Below, in pieces: positions 1 to 8,001 of a stretch of DNA of 23,422 nt. Position 1 is the first letter of the stretch. Every line of letters begins with the position of its first letter. The notes under the pieces are model-generated. The model made no database searches. It was not told the DNA's origin and was given only the letters and a program-made list of their open reading frames with translations. A program made the translations under genes and the position numbers. This DNA is from Spirochaeta sp. (lineage in GTDB: Bacteria; Spirochaetota; Spirochaetia; DSM-27196; Alkalispirochaetaceae): positions 1-23,422 of the forward strand of contig SKHA01000315.1 in assembly GCA_007117185.1 (NCBI GenBank). Direction: 5' to 3'.

Positions 1-346
1 ATCGTGAAGGGATGAGAATGAGTGTCCCCCGGTCGCGCTCGAAAACCACCCGGGCACTGGAAACGGTGAGCCCTGTCAGGGTGAAAACGTCCTCCCGGAA
101 GGCGGTCAACGCACTCTGCCGTGCCGCGGTGAGCCCCCCGTTCATGGAGAGCTGGAACCGTCGCCCCCCCGGGGCGGTAAGGTCCCAGGTGGCAAGACCG
201 GCCTGCTGCCGGAAATTTGCCGGCTGGTACCCCGCCGAGCGCAGCTGCTGCTCAACGGCGTCGCGGCTTTGCGCCGCCACCGGCAGGACCGCACCAGAGA
301 GAACTACCAACACCAGGATCACCACTTTTTTCCCGCTGAATTTCAT
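1..346 (-). CDS. secreted protein of unknown function, partial (3' end beyond left edge)
   Basis: The reading frame starts at ATG 346 and stays open to the window edge, giving 115 residues with the C-terminus missing. The N-terminus has a basic stretch (MKFSGKK), a hydrophobic core of about 15 residues and an A-A-Q site near residue 26, so it is probably exported by Sec. The mature part begins with a short region that looks helical (DAVEQQLRSAGYQPA), followed by alternating polar and hydrophobic stretches. I do not recognise the family. The stop of the coiled-coil gene upstream lies one base before this ATG, and a good Shine-Dalgarno (GGAGGA, 8 nt before the ATG) sits inside that gene's end. 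It is therefore almost certainly translated as the third gene of the cyclase operon. The operon may continue beyond the window. Confidence 0.7.
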   Translation of the reverse strand, partial: MKFSGKKVVILVLVVLSGAVLPVAAQSRDAVEQQLRSAGYQPANFRQQAGLATWDLTAPGGRRFQLSMNGGLTAARQSALTAFREDVFTLTGLTVSSARVVFERDRGTLILIPSR

Positions 347-347
347 T

Positions 348-1841
348 TTACTCATCCTCCTGAACCCGGATCAGGACCCTGTCGAAGGGGCGCACCGTCA
401 TGCCCTCTTCGAGATCCACCACGCGTGCTGTCGGTTCCTGACCGGATCCGTCAAAACGGATCGTTCCGATAAACTCGTTGTCCCGCCGGAACACAAAACC
501 CTGGGTTCCCCGGTCCACTTCCCGCAGGGGGTTCAGGTACACCAGGATCGCGTTCGCATCCCGCGGATCAATGACGTAGCCTACGTCACCCTGCGCCCAG
601 GTGAGTTCCTCCAGGGCGAAACGGTACTGATCTATCCGCGCCTCCCGGGCCTGGATCGTCCGTTCCCGTGCGGCGATCGTCCCGTCCCGCCGTTCCACTG
701 CGCTGCCCAGTTGCTGCCACATTCTTTCATAGCGATCGAAGAGATCGTCGGTGCGCGCCTGGATCTGCTGCAGTGCCATCGGGATACCGTTCTGGTAGGG
801 AACCTCCTGCAGCCGTTCCAGCAGGAGCTGTACCGCCTGATGCTGTTGTACCATTTCGGCGTAGCTGCCCTGGCCGACGCCGCCGTCCCGACCGAGGACG
901 GTCCGCCAGGGAGCGGGCCCGGAGAAGCGTCCCGCAGGCTGCGCCTCTTCCAGCAGTGCCGCGATGGGCGCCTCCGTCAGGGGAGGATTGTACAGCAGGG
1001 TGAGATCCGCCAGCTCGCGGGCGTGCTGGGTTCTCAGACGACTGAGTTCCTCAGCGTGACGGGCCCGGATGTTTCGTTCAAACTGCGCCTGAAAATCCTC
1101 AAGCTCCTGTATCTCCGCGTCGTAGTTGCGGGTGAGCAGGGCGATGCGGTCTTCGTAATCCTGGCGCATAGCGCTCATTTCGAGTTCGAAGAGGCGCTGC
1201 TGGTTGTTCAGCACCTCCTCCTGTTCCCGGGCCTGCTCCAGCTGCCGGGTGTCGTATTGGGCAATCGCGTCCTGCAATTCCGCGATCCGCGCTTCCAGCT
1301 CCTCGATCGCCGGTTCCGTCTCCGCCCGCACGTTCTGAATGGCAATATCCGCTTCCTGGCGCAACGCCTGTGCCCGGGAGGCGCGCTGCCCTGCGGTCAG
1401 GTCAGACTCACCAAGCAGGCCGATAGCACGTTCGCGGTTTCGTTCCAGCTGGCTTATCCTCGTGTCCCGGTCTCGGACGATCACCTCCAGCTCCCGTTGC
1501 GCCGCGGCAAGCTGATTCTGCAACCGCTGCGCTTCATCGAGGATTTCCCTCAGGTTCACGTCAGCGAAGTCCTCGATGTTCACCTGGATGGAAAGACTGG
1601 ACCGCTGAATGAAGCGGGTGACCCCGAAGGCAACCAGGCCGAAGACGACCACCAGCCCCAGCGTCACCAACGGAACCAGGAGACTGCGGTTTCGTCGCGT
1701 CTTGGCAAACTCTTTCTCCAGATCGTACTGTTCCTGCCCCTGCCGGAACTCGCGGACGATCTCCTGAAGGAAGACCAGTTTGCTCCGTTCCACCAGATCG
1801 GTGGACGGTTTCTCGGGTTTTACTTTTCTTTCATCGTCCAT
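348..1841 (-). CDS. membrane-anchored coiled-coil protein with C-terminal beta-type domain
   Basis: 497 residues. A charged N-terminal segment (1-50, ending KTRRNR) precedes one transmembrane helix at about 54-75. By the positive-inside rule the N-terminus is cytoplasmic and the long remainder periplasmic. Residues about 95-275 are heptad-rich and very high in Glu, Arg, Gln and Ala, typical of a long coiled coil. A Pro/Gly-rich break follows near 285-320 and a second helical stretch runs over about 325-415. The last 78 residues (420-497) are predicted beta-rich (GYVID, AILVYLN, GTIRFDG, DRVLIRV) and resemble the small barrel domains that often cap coiled-coil exported proteins; that is inference. 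The start overlaps the 3' end of the cyclase gene by 22 bp, so the two are translationally coupled. No enzymatic motif was seen. It is plausibly a scaffold or sensor partner of the cyclase. Confidence 0.75.
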   Translation of the reverse strand: MDDERKVKPEKPSTDLVERSKLVFLQEIVREFRQGQEQYDLEKEFAKTRRNRSLLVPLVTLGLVVVFGLVAFGVTRFIQRSSLSIQVNIEDFADVNLREILDEAQRLQNQLAAAQRELEVIVRDRDTRISQLERNRERAIGLLGESDLTAGQRASRAQALRQEADIAIQNVRAETEPAIEELEARIAELQDAIAQYDTRQLEQAREQEEVLNNQQRLFELEMSAMRQDYEDRIALLTRNYDAEIQELEDFQAQFERNIRARHAEELSRLRTQHARELADLTLLYNPPLTEAPIAALLEEAQPAGRFSGPAPWRTVLGRDGGVGQGSYAEMVQQHQAVQLLLERLQEVPYQNGIPMALQQIQARTDDLFDRYERMWQQLGSAVERRDGTIAARERTIQAREARIDQYRFALEELTWAQGDVGYVIDPRDANAILVYLNPLREVDRGTQGFVFRRDNEFIGTIRFDGSGQEPTARVVDLEEGMTVRPFDRVLIRVQEDE

Positions 1842-3520
1842 ATGCCGTTCCAGTCCTCCGGTGCGTTCTCACCGGTGATTCGTTCCAGAAAAACCTGCGA
1901 CGGAATGAGTTCGCTGGCCTTGAAGAGCTCCTCGGCCTCGCGCCATTCCCCCTGATAGTAGTGGTGCAACGCCTGCACGAACGTTTCGATATCGTGCTCC
2001 ATCGGTTCATCGATCTGGTCCATCGGGACGGGCCAGTAGATCTTCTTGCCGATGGTCTTGCCCTTTACCTGTACCCGGTCCAGCTCGACAAAGCGGTAGT
2101 CCGAATTAACGCTCATCACTTCATCTTTCACATATTCCGAGACGATGATGGGTACGCGATAGAACCGCGTCAGCCCCTCAAGGCGGGCGGAACTGTTGAC
2201 GTTGTCGCCGATGACGGTATTGACCATGCGCTCGTAGCTGCCGATGTTGCCGTAGAATACCTGCCCGCCATCCAGCCCTACCCCCACTTCCAGGAGCACC
2301 GCCTTGTATACCCGTTCTTCCGCTTCGGTAAGACCTCCACGCTGCTTCATGATCACTTCCCGGCGGCGGCTCATCTCGGAGCGGAGGCTGGCGGCTACCT
2401 CGGTAATCAGGTAGGAAGCACGCAGCGCCTGGAGACTCTTGTTCTCCGGGTCGTCCTCAACGGTGCCGAACACCGCCAGCAGGGCGTCACCGATGATAGA
2501 TCCGATATCGCCGTCGTGCTCGTGAATGTGACGAATCGCCTGGTCGTAGTGAAGATTAAGGAGCTTGATGATATCCGTACCGAGGGTCTCGGTCATGAAG
2601 GTGAAGCTCTTGATATCCGTGAAGAGAATTGTCAGCTCCCGTCTGGTTCCTTCCAGGCGGATCTCCCGCTCCTTGTACGCTTTGGCGGCCACGTCCCGGG
2701 CGACAAACTTTTTGAAGATGTTCATCAGGTTGTCGATGGTGTTGGCCAGCGAGTTGAACGCCACCCCCAGATACGTCACATCGTCGTTGGGCGCCCCGTC
2801 CATATTCAGGAGGTTCAGGGTCTGATCGGCCTGCATCTTCATGATGCTGTCGGTTATTACCCGGACAAAACGCAGGATAAAGCGAAGCAGAAGAACCCCG
2901 ACAACCGCGATGATCAGGGTGATACCCAGAATGATCAGCGCCACGTCCCGGAAGATACGCACCGAATCGGCGTAAAACTCGGTCAACTCCTCCCCGCGAA
3001 CCTGATAGACGTCCCAACTGCTGTTGTACTTGTAGACACCGAAGTAATCGTTGCCTCGATGGGTGAAGTTGATCGTTCCCTCTTCAACCCCGTCGTTGTG
3101 CGCGTCGAGGATGTGCTGCAACGCCGCCTCATCGTCGAAGCGCTGCACCCGCTCCATCTCGGCGGCGTAGAAGAACAGCTCTCCCGAAGCAGCCACCCCG
3201 AAGCTCACCGAGCGGTCACCGCGATGGTTGCGAATGGCCGCGTTCTCGATGTTCGTTACGGCCACATTCAGGTCCTGGTTGAAGTTAAAGATCTCGTACT
3301 GGTTATTCGCGAAAACGTGAAGTTCCCGTAAATCCTTGACGAGAAGCTGATTCAGAAGCCGGATCTGCTCGCCCCGGTTCAGCATCAGATTTATGTAATT
3401 GGTCGTGAAGTTGGACACCAGCAGGAACACCACAAAGATCATCACGATCTTGAGGATCAGCGGGACTACCCGCGTTCCAGCTATCTTCCGACCGAGGAGT
3501 CTGGAAATCTGGTCACCCAT
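1820..3520 (-). CDS. class III adenylate cyclase with periplasmic sensor region
   Basis: Makes cAMP (or possibly cGMP) from the nucleoside triphosphate. With ATG 3520 as start there are 566 residues; a GTG two codons upstream is possible, but the AAGGGG Shine-Dalgarno is correctly spaced (5 nt) only for the ATG. TM1 is at 18-38, a periplasmic region of about 150 residues carries the probable sensor, and TM2 at about 193-215 leads into a HAMP-like linker (215-270). The class III catalytic domain spans about 293-500. Metal-binding aspartates are in FTDIKSF (Asp302) and IIGDALLAVFG (Asp345). The transition-state Asn and Arg are in NVNSSARLEGLT (Asn442, Arg446). Thr435 before VIGDNVN matches the class IIIb pattern, whose known members include bicarbonate-responsive cyclases. 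The C-terminal tail (about 510-545) resembles one TPR. It shares an operon with the coiled-coil protein; no cAMP receptor gene is in the window. Confidence 0.9.
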   Translation of the reverse strand: MGDQISRLLGRKIAGTRVVPLILKIVMIFVVFLLVSNFTTNYINLMLNRGEQIRLLNQLLVKDLRELHVFANNQYEIFNFNQDLNVAVTNIENAAIRNHRGDRSVSFGVAASGELFFYAAEMERVQRFDDEAALQHILDAHNDGVEEGTINFTHRGNDYFGVYKYNSSWDVYQVRGEELTEFYADSVRIFRDVALIILGITLIIAVVGVLLLRFILRFVRVITDSIMKMQADQTLNLLNMDGAPNDDVTYLGVAFNSLANTIDNLMNIFKKFVARDVAAKAYKEREIRLEGTRRELTILFTDIKSFTFMTETLGTDIIKLLNLHYDQAIRHIHEHDGDIGSIIGDALLAVFGTVEDDPENKSLQALRASYLITEVAASLRSEMSRRREVIMKQRGGLTEAEERVYKAVLLEVGVGLDGGQVFYGNIGSYERMVNTVIGDNVNSSARLEGLTRFYRVPIIVSEYVKDEVMSVNSDYRFVELDRVQVKGKTIGKKIYWPVPMDQIDEPMEHDIETFVQALHHYYQGEWREAEELFKASELIPSQVFLERITGENAPEDWNGIWTMKEK

Positions 3521-3539
3521 TGCCACCCCTTGGTTCTGC

Positions 3540-3585
3540 GCCCGTCACCACAACGGGCAGTTACAAAGAAACGTCGTCACGTTTC
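3540..3585 (-). terminator. two tandem hairpins between the CBS-ACT gene and the cyclase gene
   Basis: Read on the minus strand, GAAACGT-(GACG)-ACGTTTC (3568-3585) forms a 7-bp stem followed by TTTG; the stop codon of the CBS-ACT gene lies in its loop region. About 10 nt further on, GCCCGT-(7 nt)-ACGGGC (3540-3558) forms a second stem of 6 bp without a U-run. Together they could slow or partly end transcription before the cyclase gene. Neither is a textbook intrinsic terminator, so read-through is likely. Confidence 0.35.
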
Positions 3586-4227
3586 CCGAATATCGATCAC
3601 CTCCAAGATATGGTTTTCCACTGAAGAAAGAAACTGATCTTTCGTCATTCCATCTACTTTAATAATGCAGACGGCGTTTGTCGGTTTGTCCCCGGGCCAC
3701 GTACCGATGGAGATGATGTTTCCGTTGTGACCGGCGATATCCTCGCCGAGGCGGGCGATCTCTCCGGGCTCCTCGGGAATCCGCAGGGTGGCCCTGAGCC
3801 CCTTCTCACGGGTTCCGAACAGATCAATGAACAGCCGAAAAATATCCGTCTCGCTGACAATACCAACGGGGTATCCATCAGCATCAACCACCGGCAGGCA
3901 CCCGATGTTGTTGTCCACCATGATTCTGGCGGCATCCTCCACCAGGTCCCTGGCGGTGGCGGTAAAGACCTTTTTGGTCATCACTTTGCTGACCGTCAGT
4001 TTGGAGAGCAGCCTGGTCATCTCGTAAACGTTCAAGGTGGACGCCGGAGAAGGTGAGGCGTACAGCAGGTCCTTCTCGCTGATGATTCCCACCAGTTTGC
4101 GGGAATGATCGTCCACCACTGGAAGGTGGTGCAGATGCTCCCTGCGCATCAGGTCCTGGGCATCGGTTACCGGGGTACCGGGATGGACCATATACAGATT
4201 GGTGCTCATAATCCGTTCTAACAACAT
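3577..4227 (-). CDS. CBS-CBS-ACT domain protein, AcuB-like
   Basis: 216 residues, soluble. CBS motif 1 spans about 7-55 (HHLPVVDD, LVGIISEKDLL) and CBS motif 2 about 80-135 (GCLPVVDADG, VGIVSETDIF). An ACT-like domain follows at about 143-214 (LRATLRIPEEPGEIARLGED, then IISIGTW). CBS pairs usually bind adenine nucleotides and ACT domains usually bind amino acids; AcuB has the same order. There is no catalytic domain, so this is probably a ligand-sensing regulator. The ATG at 4227 is preceded by AGGAGAGG with 6-nt spacing. It lies 36 bp after livF on the same strand with no terminator between, so it is probably the last gene of the liv operon. The adenylate cyclase gene follows after two hairpins. 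An amino-acid-sensing role linked to Liv transport is inference from position. Confidence 0.85.
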   Translation of the reverse strand: MLLERIMSTNLYMVHPGTPVTDAQDLMRREHLHHLPVVDDHSRKLVGIISEKDLLYASPSPASTLNVYEMTRLLSKLTVSKVMTKKVFTATARDLVEDAARIMVDNNIGCLPVVDADGYPVGIVSETDIFRLFIDLFGTREKGLRATLRIPEEPGEIARLGEDIAGHNGNIISIGTWPGDKPTNAVCIIKVDGMTKDQFLSSVENHILEVIDIRET

Positions 4228-4263
4228 AGCTGACCTCTCCTGTTACGTTCCGTTGTCCTTAAA

Positions 4264-4971
4264 TTATACACCAAGATACGCGTTCTTTACCTCCTGGTTG
4301 GAGAGCAGGTTTGCTGCACTGTCTGCCAGGGTAATGCGTCCGTTCTCCATCACGTAGCCGCGATGGGCCACCTTCAGGGCCTGGTTGGCATTCTGTTCAA
4401 CCAGGAAGATCGTCGTGCCGTTCTCCTGGTTGATCTGCTTGATGATCTCGAAGATCTGCTGAACGATGAGCGGCGCCAGTCCCAGACTGGGTTCATCCAG
4501 AAGGAGCAGCTTGGGCCGGGCCATGATCGCTCGGGAGATCGCCAGCATCTGCTGCTCCCCACCGGAGAGGGTGCCACCGGCCTGCCCCCGCCGTTCCGCC
4601 AGAATCGGAAAGAGGGAGAAGACGTAGTTCAGGTCAGTACGGATACCCTCACGGTCGGACCGCAGCAGCGCTCCCATATCAAGGTTCTCCTGCACCGTCA
4701 GGTGGGGAAAGATCCGCCTGCCCTCGGGGACCTGGCAGATTCCCTGGGCGACCACCTCAGCGGCGTCCATCCCCATGATCGACTCGCCCTGGAAGATCAC
4801 GTCGCCGTCACGGGGGGGCACTACCCCGCTGATGGACATCAGGGTAGTGGACTTTCCCGCGCCGTTGGCACCGATGAGGGTGATGATCTCGCCCTTCTCG
4901 ATGGTGAGAGATATCTCTTTCAACGCCTGAATGTTGCCGTAGTAGGTGCTTACCGATTGGAGCTCAAGCAC
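4264..4971 (-). CDS. livF: branched-chain amino-acid ABC transporter ATP-binding protein LivF
   Basis: One of two cytoplasmic ATPases driving LivHM. Starting at GTG 4971 it has 235 residues, the usual LivF size. Walker A is GANGAGKST (about 34-42), the signature is LSGGEQQM, and Walker B is LLLLDEPSLGL, followed by a switch His region rendered LVEQNANQAL, as is typical of LivF. A longer frame starting with TTG at 4986 exists. However, GGGGAGG lies 6 nt before GTG 4971, and the resulting N-terminus (LELQSVSTYYGNIQALK) matches the family start, so I prefer the GTG. This start overlaps the end of livG by 8 bp, indicating coupled translation. Next on the strand is the CBS-ACT gene. Confidence 0.93.
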   Translation of the reverse strand: MLELQSVSTYYGNIQALKEISLTIEKGEIITLIGANGAGKSTTLMSISGVVPPRDGDVIFQGESIMGMDAAEVVAQGICQVPEGRRIFPHLTVQENLDMGALLRSDREGIRTDLNYVFSLFPILAERRGQAGGTLSGGEQQMLAISRAIMARPKLLLLDEPSLGLAPLIVQQIFEIIKQINQENGTTIFLVEQNANQALKVAHRGYVMENGRITLADSAANLLSNQEVKNAYLGV

Positions 4972-5752
4972 TTTCGTCCTCCCCAAGGTACGCCTTGATC
5001 ACGTCGGGATTGTTCTTGACCTCTGCGGGTGAACCGGTGGCAATCAACTTGCCGTAGTCCATCACGTAGATACGCTCGGAGAGGGACATGACCAGACTCA
5101 TATCGTGTTCAATGAGAAAGATAGAGACGTTCTCGGTATCACGAATCTTGAGAATCAGCGACTCAAGAGACTTGGTTTCCTGAGGGTTCATCCCCGCAGC
5201 GGGCTCATCCAGCAACAGCATGAACGGCTCCGTTGCCAGCGCCCGGGCGATCTCCAGCCGGCGTTGCGCCCCGTAGGGAAGGTTACGGGCAAGGTCGTTG
5301 ACGTACCGCTCCAGGTTGAGTTTCCCCAGGATCCCGTAGCTGTCGTGAATGACCTGCTCCTCTTCCTCTCGGGTGCGGCGGTCCCGGAGGATCGCCCCGA
5401 GAACTCCCGCTTTGAGGCGGCTGTGACGCCCGATCATCACGTTCTCCAGGACGGTCATGTTTGGAAAAAGACGGATGTTCTGAAAGGTCCGGGCTAGCCC
5501 CTGCTCGGTGATCTTGCTGGGCTTCAGCCCTTTGATAGATCGCTGTTGGCCACCCGGAGGGGTGATGTAGATGTTGCCGGCGGTGGGGGTGTAGACCCCG
5601 GTGACGCAGTTGAAGAAGGTGGTCTTCCCCGCGCCGTTGGGGCCGATCAGGGCGATGATCTCCCCCTCTTCCATGGAGATGTCGACTTTGTTGACTGCCC
5701 GCAGTCCACCAAAGTCCATGGTCATTGCGTTTACTTCCAGAATACGGCTCAT
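4964..5752 (-). CDS. livG: branched-chain amino-acid ABC transporter ATP-binding protein LivG
   Basis: Second ATPase of the Liv importer, 262 residues. Walker A is GPNGAGKT (37-44). The variant signature LPYGAQRRLEIARAL is characteristic of LivG rather than LivF. Walker B is FMLLLDEPAAGMNP, and the H-loop is in LIEHDMSLVM. The C-terminal VKNNPDVIKAYLGE tail is the family hallmark. The ATG at 5752 shares an ATGA overlap with the end of livM, and GGAGGAGCAGGG precedes it within livM. It works as a heterodimer with LivF on the LivH-LivM membrane pair. Confidence 0.95.
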   Translation of the reverse strand: MSRILEVNAMTMDFGGLRAVNKVDISMEEGEIIALIGPNGAGKTTFFNCVTGVYTPTAGNIYITPPGGQQRSIKGLKPSKITEQGLARTFQNIRLFPNMTVLENVMIGRHSRLKAGVLGAILRDRRTREEEEQVIHDSYGILGKLNLERYVNDLARNLPYGAQRRLEIARALATEPFMLLLDEPAAGMNPQETKSLESLILKIRDTENVSIFLIEHDMSLVMSLSERIYVMDYGKLIATGSPAEVKNNPDVIKAYLGEDESA

Positions 5753-7014
5753 CCCTGCTCCTCCGTCTGCACCGCAAAGGTGTAGGCCTTGCGTTTCTTC
5801 TGGATGAGACCACCCGGCCGGAACACCATCATGATGACCAGTACCGCACCGAAGATGAGCATGCGGTAGTCAGAGAACGCCCGGAGATACTCCGGAATAA
5901 GGATCAGCCCCAGGGCACCAATAATGACACCCTTGATGGAACCCATCCCCCCCAGAACCACGCAGGAGAGGACGATGATGGACTGCCAGACAGTGAAGCT
6001 GGCGGGGTTGATGAAGGTGGTACGGGAGGCGAAGATCACCCCGGCGATACCCGCCCAGAACGAACCCAGGGCAAACGCAGTCAGTTTGACCCGGGCGATG
6101 TCGATGCCCATCGCCTCGGCGGCGATATCGTCCTCCCCCATCGCCACCAGAGCGCGGCCGATCCGGGAGTTCTCGAAGCGCCAGACCACAAAGATCGTCA
6201 CCGCCACGGCGACAACGATGATGTAATAGATATAGATAGAGACGGTCGCCAGGTTCATCTGGATCCCGAAGAAGGTCGGTCGGGGGATACCGCGGATTCC
6301 CGCAGGCCCGCCGGAGAACCCCGTTGCGTTGTTCAGCAGGATGCGAACGATCTCGGCAAACCCCAGGGTCACGATGGCCAGATAATCCCCCCGAAGGCGC
6401 AACACCGGGAGGGCCAGCAGTATCCCTGCCAGGGTGCTGAAAAACGCCGCAATCGGCAACGCCACCCAGAAACCCACGTCAAAGAACCGGTAGAGAATAC
6501 CGTAGGTATACGCACCCACCGCGAAGAAGGCGATATACCCCAGGTGAAGCATCCCCCCCAGACCGATAACGATGTTCAGCCCCAGGGCGAGCATCACGTA
6601 GATGAGGGCGGTGATCATGATGCTGGTCTGGTACAGGGAGCTGAAAATTGGAAAGAGCAGCACCAGCACCAGCCCGGCAGCAATGAGGGACTTCCGGACT
6701 GCCGGCTCGGCCAGTCGCACCTTCAATTGCGCCACAGTCCCCTTGAGACCCGTTGTGGCGGCGGCGCTCTGTGCCGCTGCAGCTTTTTCATCTTCAGTCT
6801 GGACGATCGGCTTGGCCCCGACTTTGCGCCGGGTAAGGGCGAAACGCCAGAGAAGCCCGCCGAAAAACGTCCCCAGGAAGATGTACAGCATGTTGTGCCA
6901 GCGCCACACCACCGTCTGGGTGATGGTATTCACCCTGATAACCATGATCGGGAAGGTGAGGAATACGAACCAGATCGATGCAAGGGCGGTCTTTTTCACG
7001 TCCTGAAGTGTCAT
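5749..7014 (-). CDS. livM: branched-chain amino-acid ABC transporter permease LivM
   Basis: Inner-membrane permease, 421 residues, close to the length of E. coli LivM. An N-terminal extension with two hydrophobic segments (about 10-30 and 42-60) is followed by a charged Ala-rich linker (EDEKAAAAQSAAA) and then the conserved permease core. Core motifs are LNIVIGLGGMLHLGYIAFFA, VLRLRGDYLAIVTLGFAEI and the cytoplasmic loop ALVAMGEDDIAAEAMGID, which contacts the ATPases. It is followed by GSFWAGIAGVIFA and VVLGGMGSIKGVIIGA. The gene begins 3 bp after livH with AAGGTG 6 nt before the ATG, and overlaps livG by 4 bp. Confidence 0.94.
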   Translation of the reverse strand: MTLQDVKKTALASIWFVFLTFPIMVIRVNTITQTVVWRWHNMLYIFLGTFFGGLLWRFALTRRKVGAKPIVQTEDEKAAAAQSAAATTGLKGTVAQLKVRLAEPAVRKSLIAAGLVLVLLFPIFSSLYQTSIMITALIYVMLALGLNIVIGLGGMLHLGYIAFFAVGAYTYGILYRFFDVGFWVALPIAAFFSTLAGILLALPVLRLRGDYLAIVTLGFAEIVRILLNNATGFSGGPAGIRGIPRPTFFGIQMNLATVSIYIYYIIVVAVAVTIFVVWRFENSRIGRALVAMGEDDIAAEAMGIDIARVKLTAFALGSFWAGIAGVIFASRTTFINPASFTVWQSIIVLSCVVLGGMGSIKGVIIGALGLILIPEYLRAFSDYRMLIFGAVLVIMMVFRPGGLIQKKRKAYTFAVQTEEQG

Positions 7015-7017
7015 GGG

Positions 7018-7926
7018 CTACACCTTTTGTGTTTCCGGTCGTCCCAGCAGACCGGAAGGTTTGAATATCAGGATCAGTACCAGGATGATGAACGCAAACA
7101 CATCCTCATACACACTGGAAAGGTACCCTGCGGCAAACGACTCGGTCATTCCCAGAACGAGACTGCCCAGCACCGCTCCGGGGATACTGCCTATTCCCCC
7201 GAGTACCGCCGCGACAAATGCTTTGATACCAGCGATGAATCCCACGTAGAAGTTGATCTGCCCGGTAAAGGAGCTGATCAGAATACCCCCGAGGGCGGCG
7301 GTGAAACTTCCGATGAGAAAGGTCCAGCTGATCACCTTGTTGACGTTGATGCCAACCAGGGTGGCCATGACCCGGTCCTGGCTGGTGGCGCGCATGGACT
7401 TGCCCATCCGGGTGAACTTGATCAGAAGGGTGAGCAGGACCATCACCACCGCGGTGGTGGTGAAGATGATAATCTGCTGGGAGTTGATGATCCCCTGCAG
7501 AAAGCGCGGCACCGGCACCTGCGGCAGCAACGAAGGATAGGGCAGAAAGTTTGAGGTCTGCGCCAGAAGCACATAGTTCTGCAGAAAGAGGGACATGCCA
7601 ATAGCGCTGATCAGCACCGAGAGGCGTGGCGCTTTGCGCAGCGGTTTGTACGCCAGCTTCTCGATGGTGAACCCGTACGCTGACGAGTAAATCAGTGCCA
7701 CCAGGCTGGAGAGCACCAGGATCGCCAGGGTAGGCATCCCGGTGAAGGAAAAGACCGTGGCCATGATCAGCGCGGTGAACGCACCGATCATGTAGATCTC
7801 GCCATGAGCAAAGTTTATGAGCTTGATGATGCCGTACACCATGGTGTACCCCAACGCCAGAAGCGCATAAATACTGCCCCGGGTGAGGCCGCTGAAAAAA
7901 AGTCGCAGGAAATAATCAAAATCCAT
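7018..7926 (-). CDS. livH: branched-chain amino-acid ABC transporter permease LivH
   Basis: Inner-membrane permease, 302 residues from ATG 7926 (MDFDYFLRLFFSGLTRGSIY). A longer frame reaches 7992, but it would run back through the intergenic hairpin and its extra residues do not resemble LivH; AGGTGG lies 9 nt before the chosen ATG. Family motifs are ALGYTMVYGIIKLINFAHGE, MRATSQDRVMATLVGINVNK (ATPase-contact loop) and FVAAVLGGIGSIPGAVLGS. About eight hydrophobic helices are visible. It pairs with LivM and is separated from livK only by a 75-bp gap holding the hairpin. Confidence 0.94.
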   Translation of the reverse strand: MDFDYFLRLFFSGLTRGSIYALLALGYTMVYGIIKLINFAHGEIYMIGAFTALIMATVFSFTGMPTLAILVLSSLVALIYSSAYGFTIEKLAYKPLRKAPRLSVLISAIGMSLFLQNYVLLAQTSNFLPYPSLLPQVPVPRFLQGIINSQQIIIFTTTAVVMVLLTLLIKFTRMGKSMRATSQDRVMATLVGINVNKVISWTFLIGSFTAALGGILISSFTGQINFYVGFIAGIKAFVAAVLGGIGSIPGAVLGSLVLGMTESFAAGYLSSVYEDVFAFIILVLILIFKPSGLLGRPETQKV

Positions 7927-7955
7927 GAGCCGTGACCACCTGTCTGTCGGGATGG

Positions 7956-7986
7956 AAAAGGGACGGGCACCTTTCGGTGCCCGTCC
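7956..7986 (-). terminator. hairpin between livK and livH (attenuator or 3'-end stabiliser)
   Basis: On the minus strand an 11-bp perfect stem, GGACGGGCACC pairing with GGTGCCCGTCC, is closed by a GAAA (GNRA) tetraloop and followed by CTTTTCC. The stem is very strong but the U-run is only four bases. It therefore probably ends part of the transcripts and protects the livK message rather than stopping all transcription. It begins 15 bp after the livK stop. Confidence 0.8.
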
Positions 7987-8001
7987 ACACAATCTGCTGT
8001 G

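Noticed and set aside
12..1955. Long plus-strand open frame of 647 codons opposite the coiled-coil gene
   Set aside because: Its translation is low-complexity and matches no family, while the opposite strand has a coherent protein with TM and coiled coil, coupled starts and Shine-Dalgarno sites. It is a product of GC-rich codon use.
1961..3331. Plus-strand open frame of 456 codons opposite the cyclase
   Set aside because: It is the antisense reading of a well-supported class III cyclase and has no start signals or family features.
3568..3585. Hairpin at the end of the CBS-ACT gene as a CRISPR or mobile-element end
   Set aside because: It occurs once, with no matching copies, target duplications or transposase gene in the window.
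5725..7554. Long plus-strand open frame of 609 codons opposite livM and livH
   Set aside because: The translation is rich in Asp, His, Gly and Gln with no recognisable domain; the minus strand carries clear Liv permeases.
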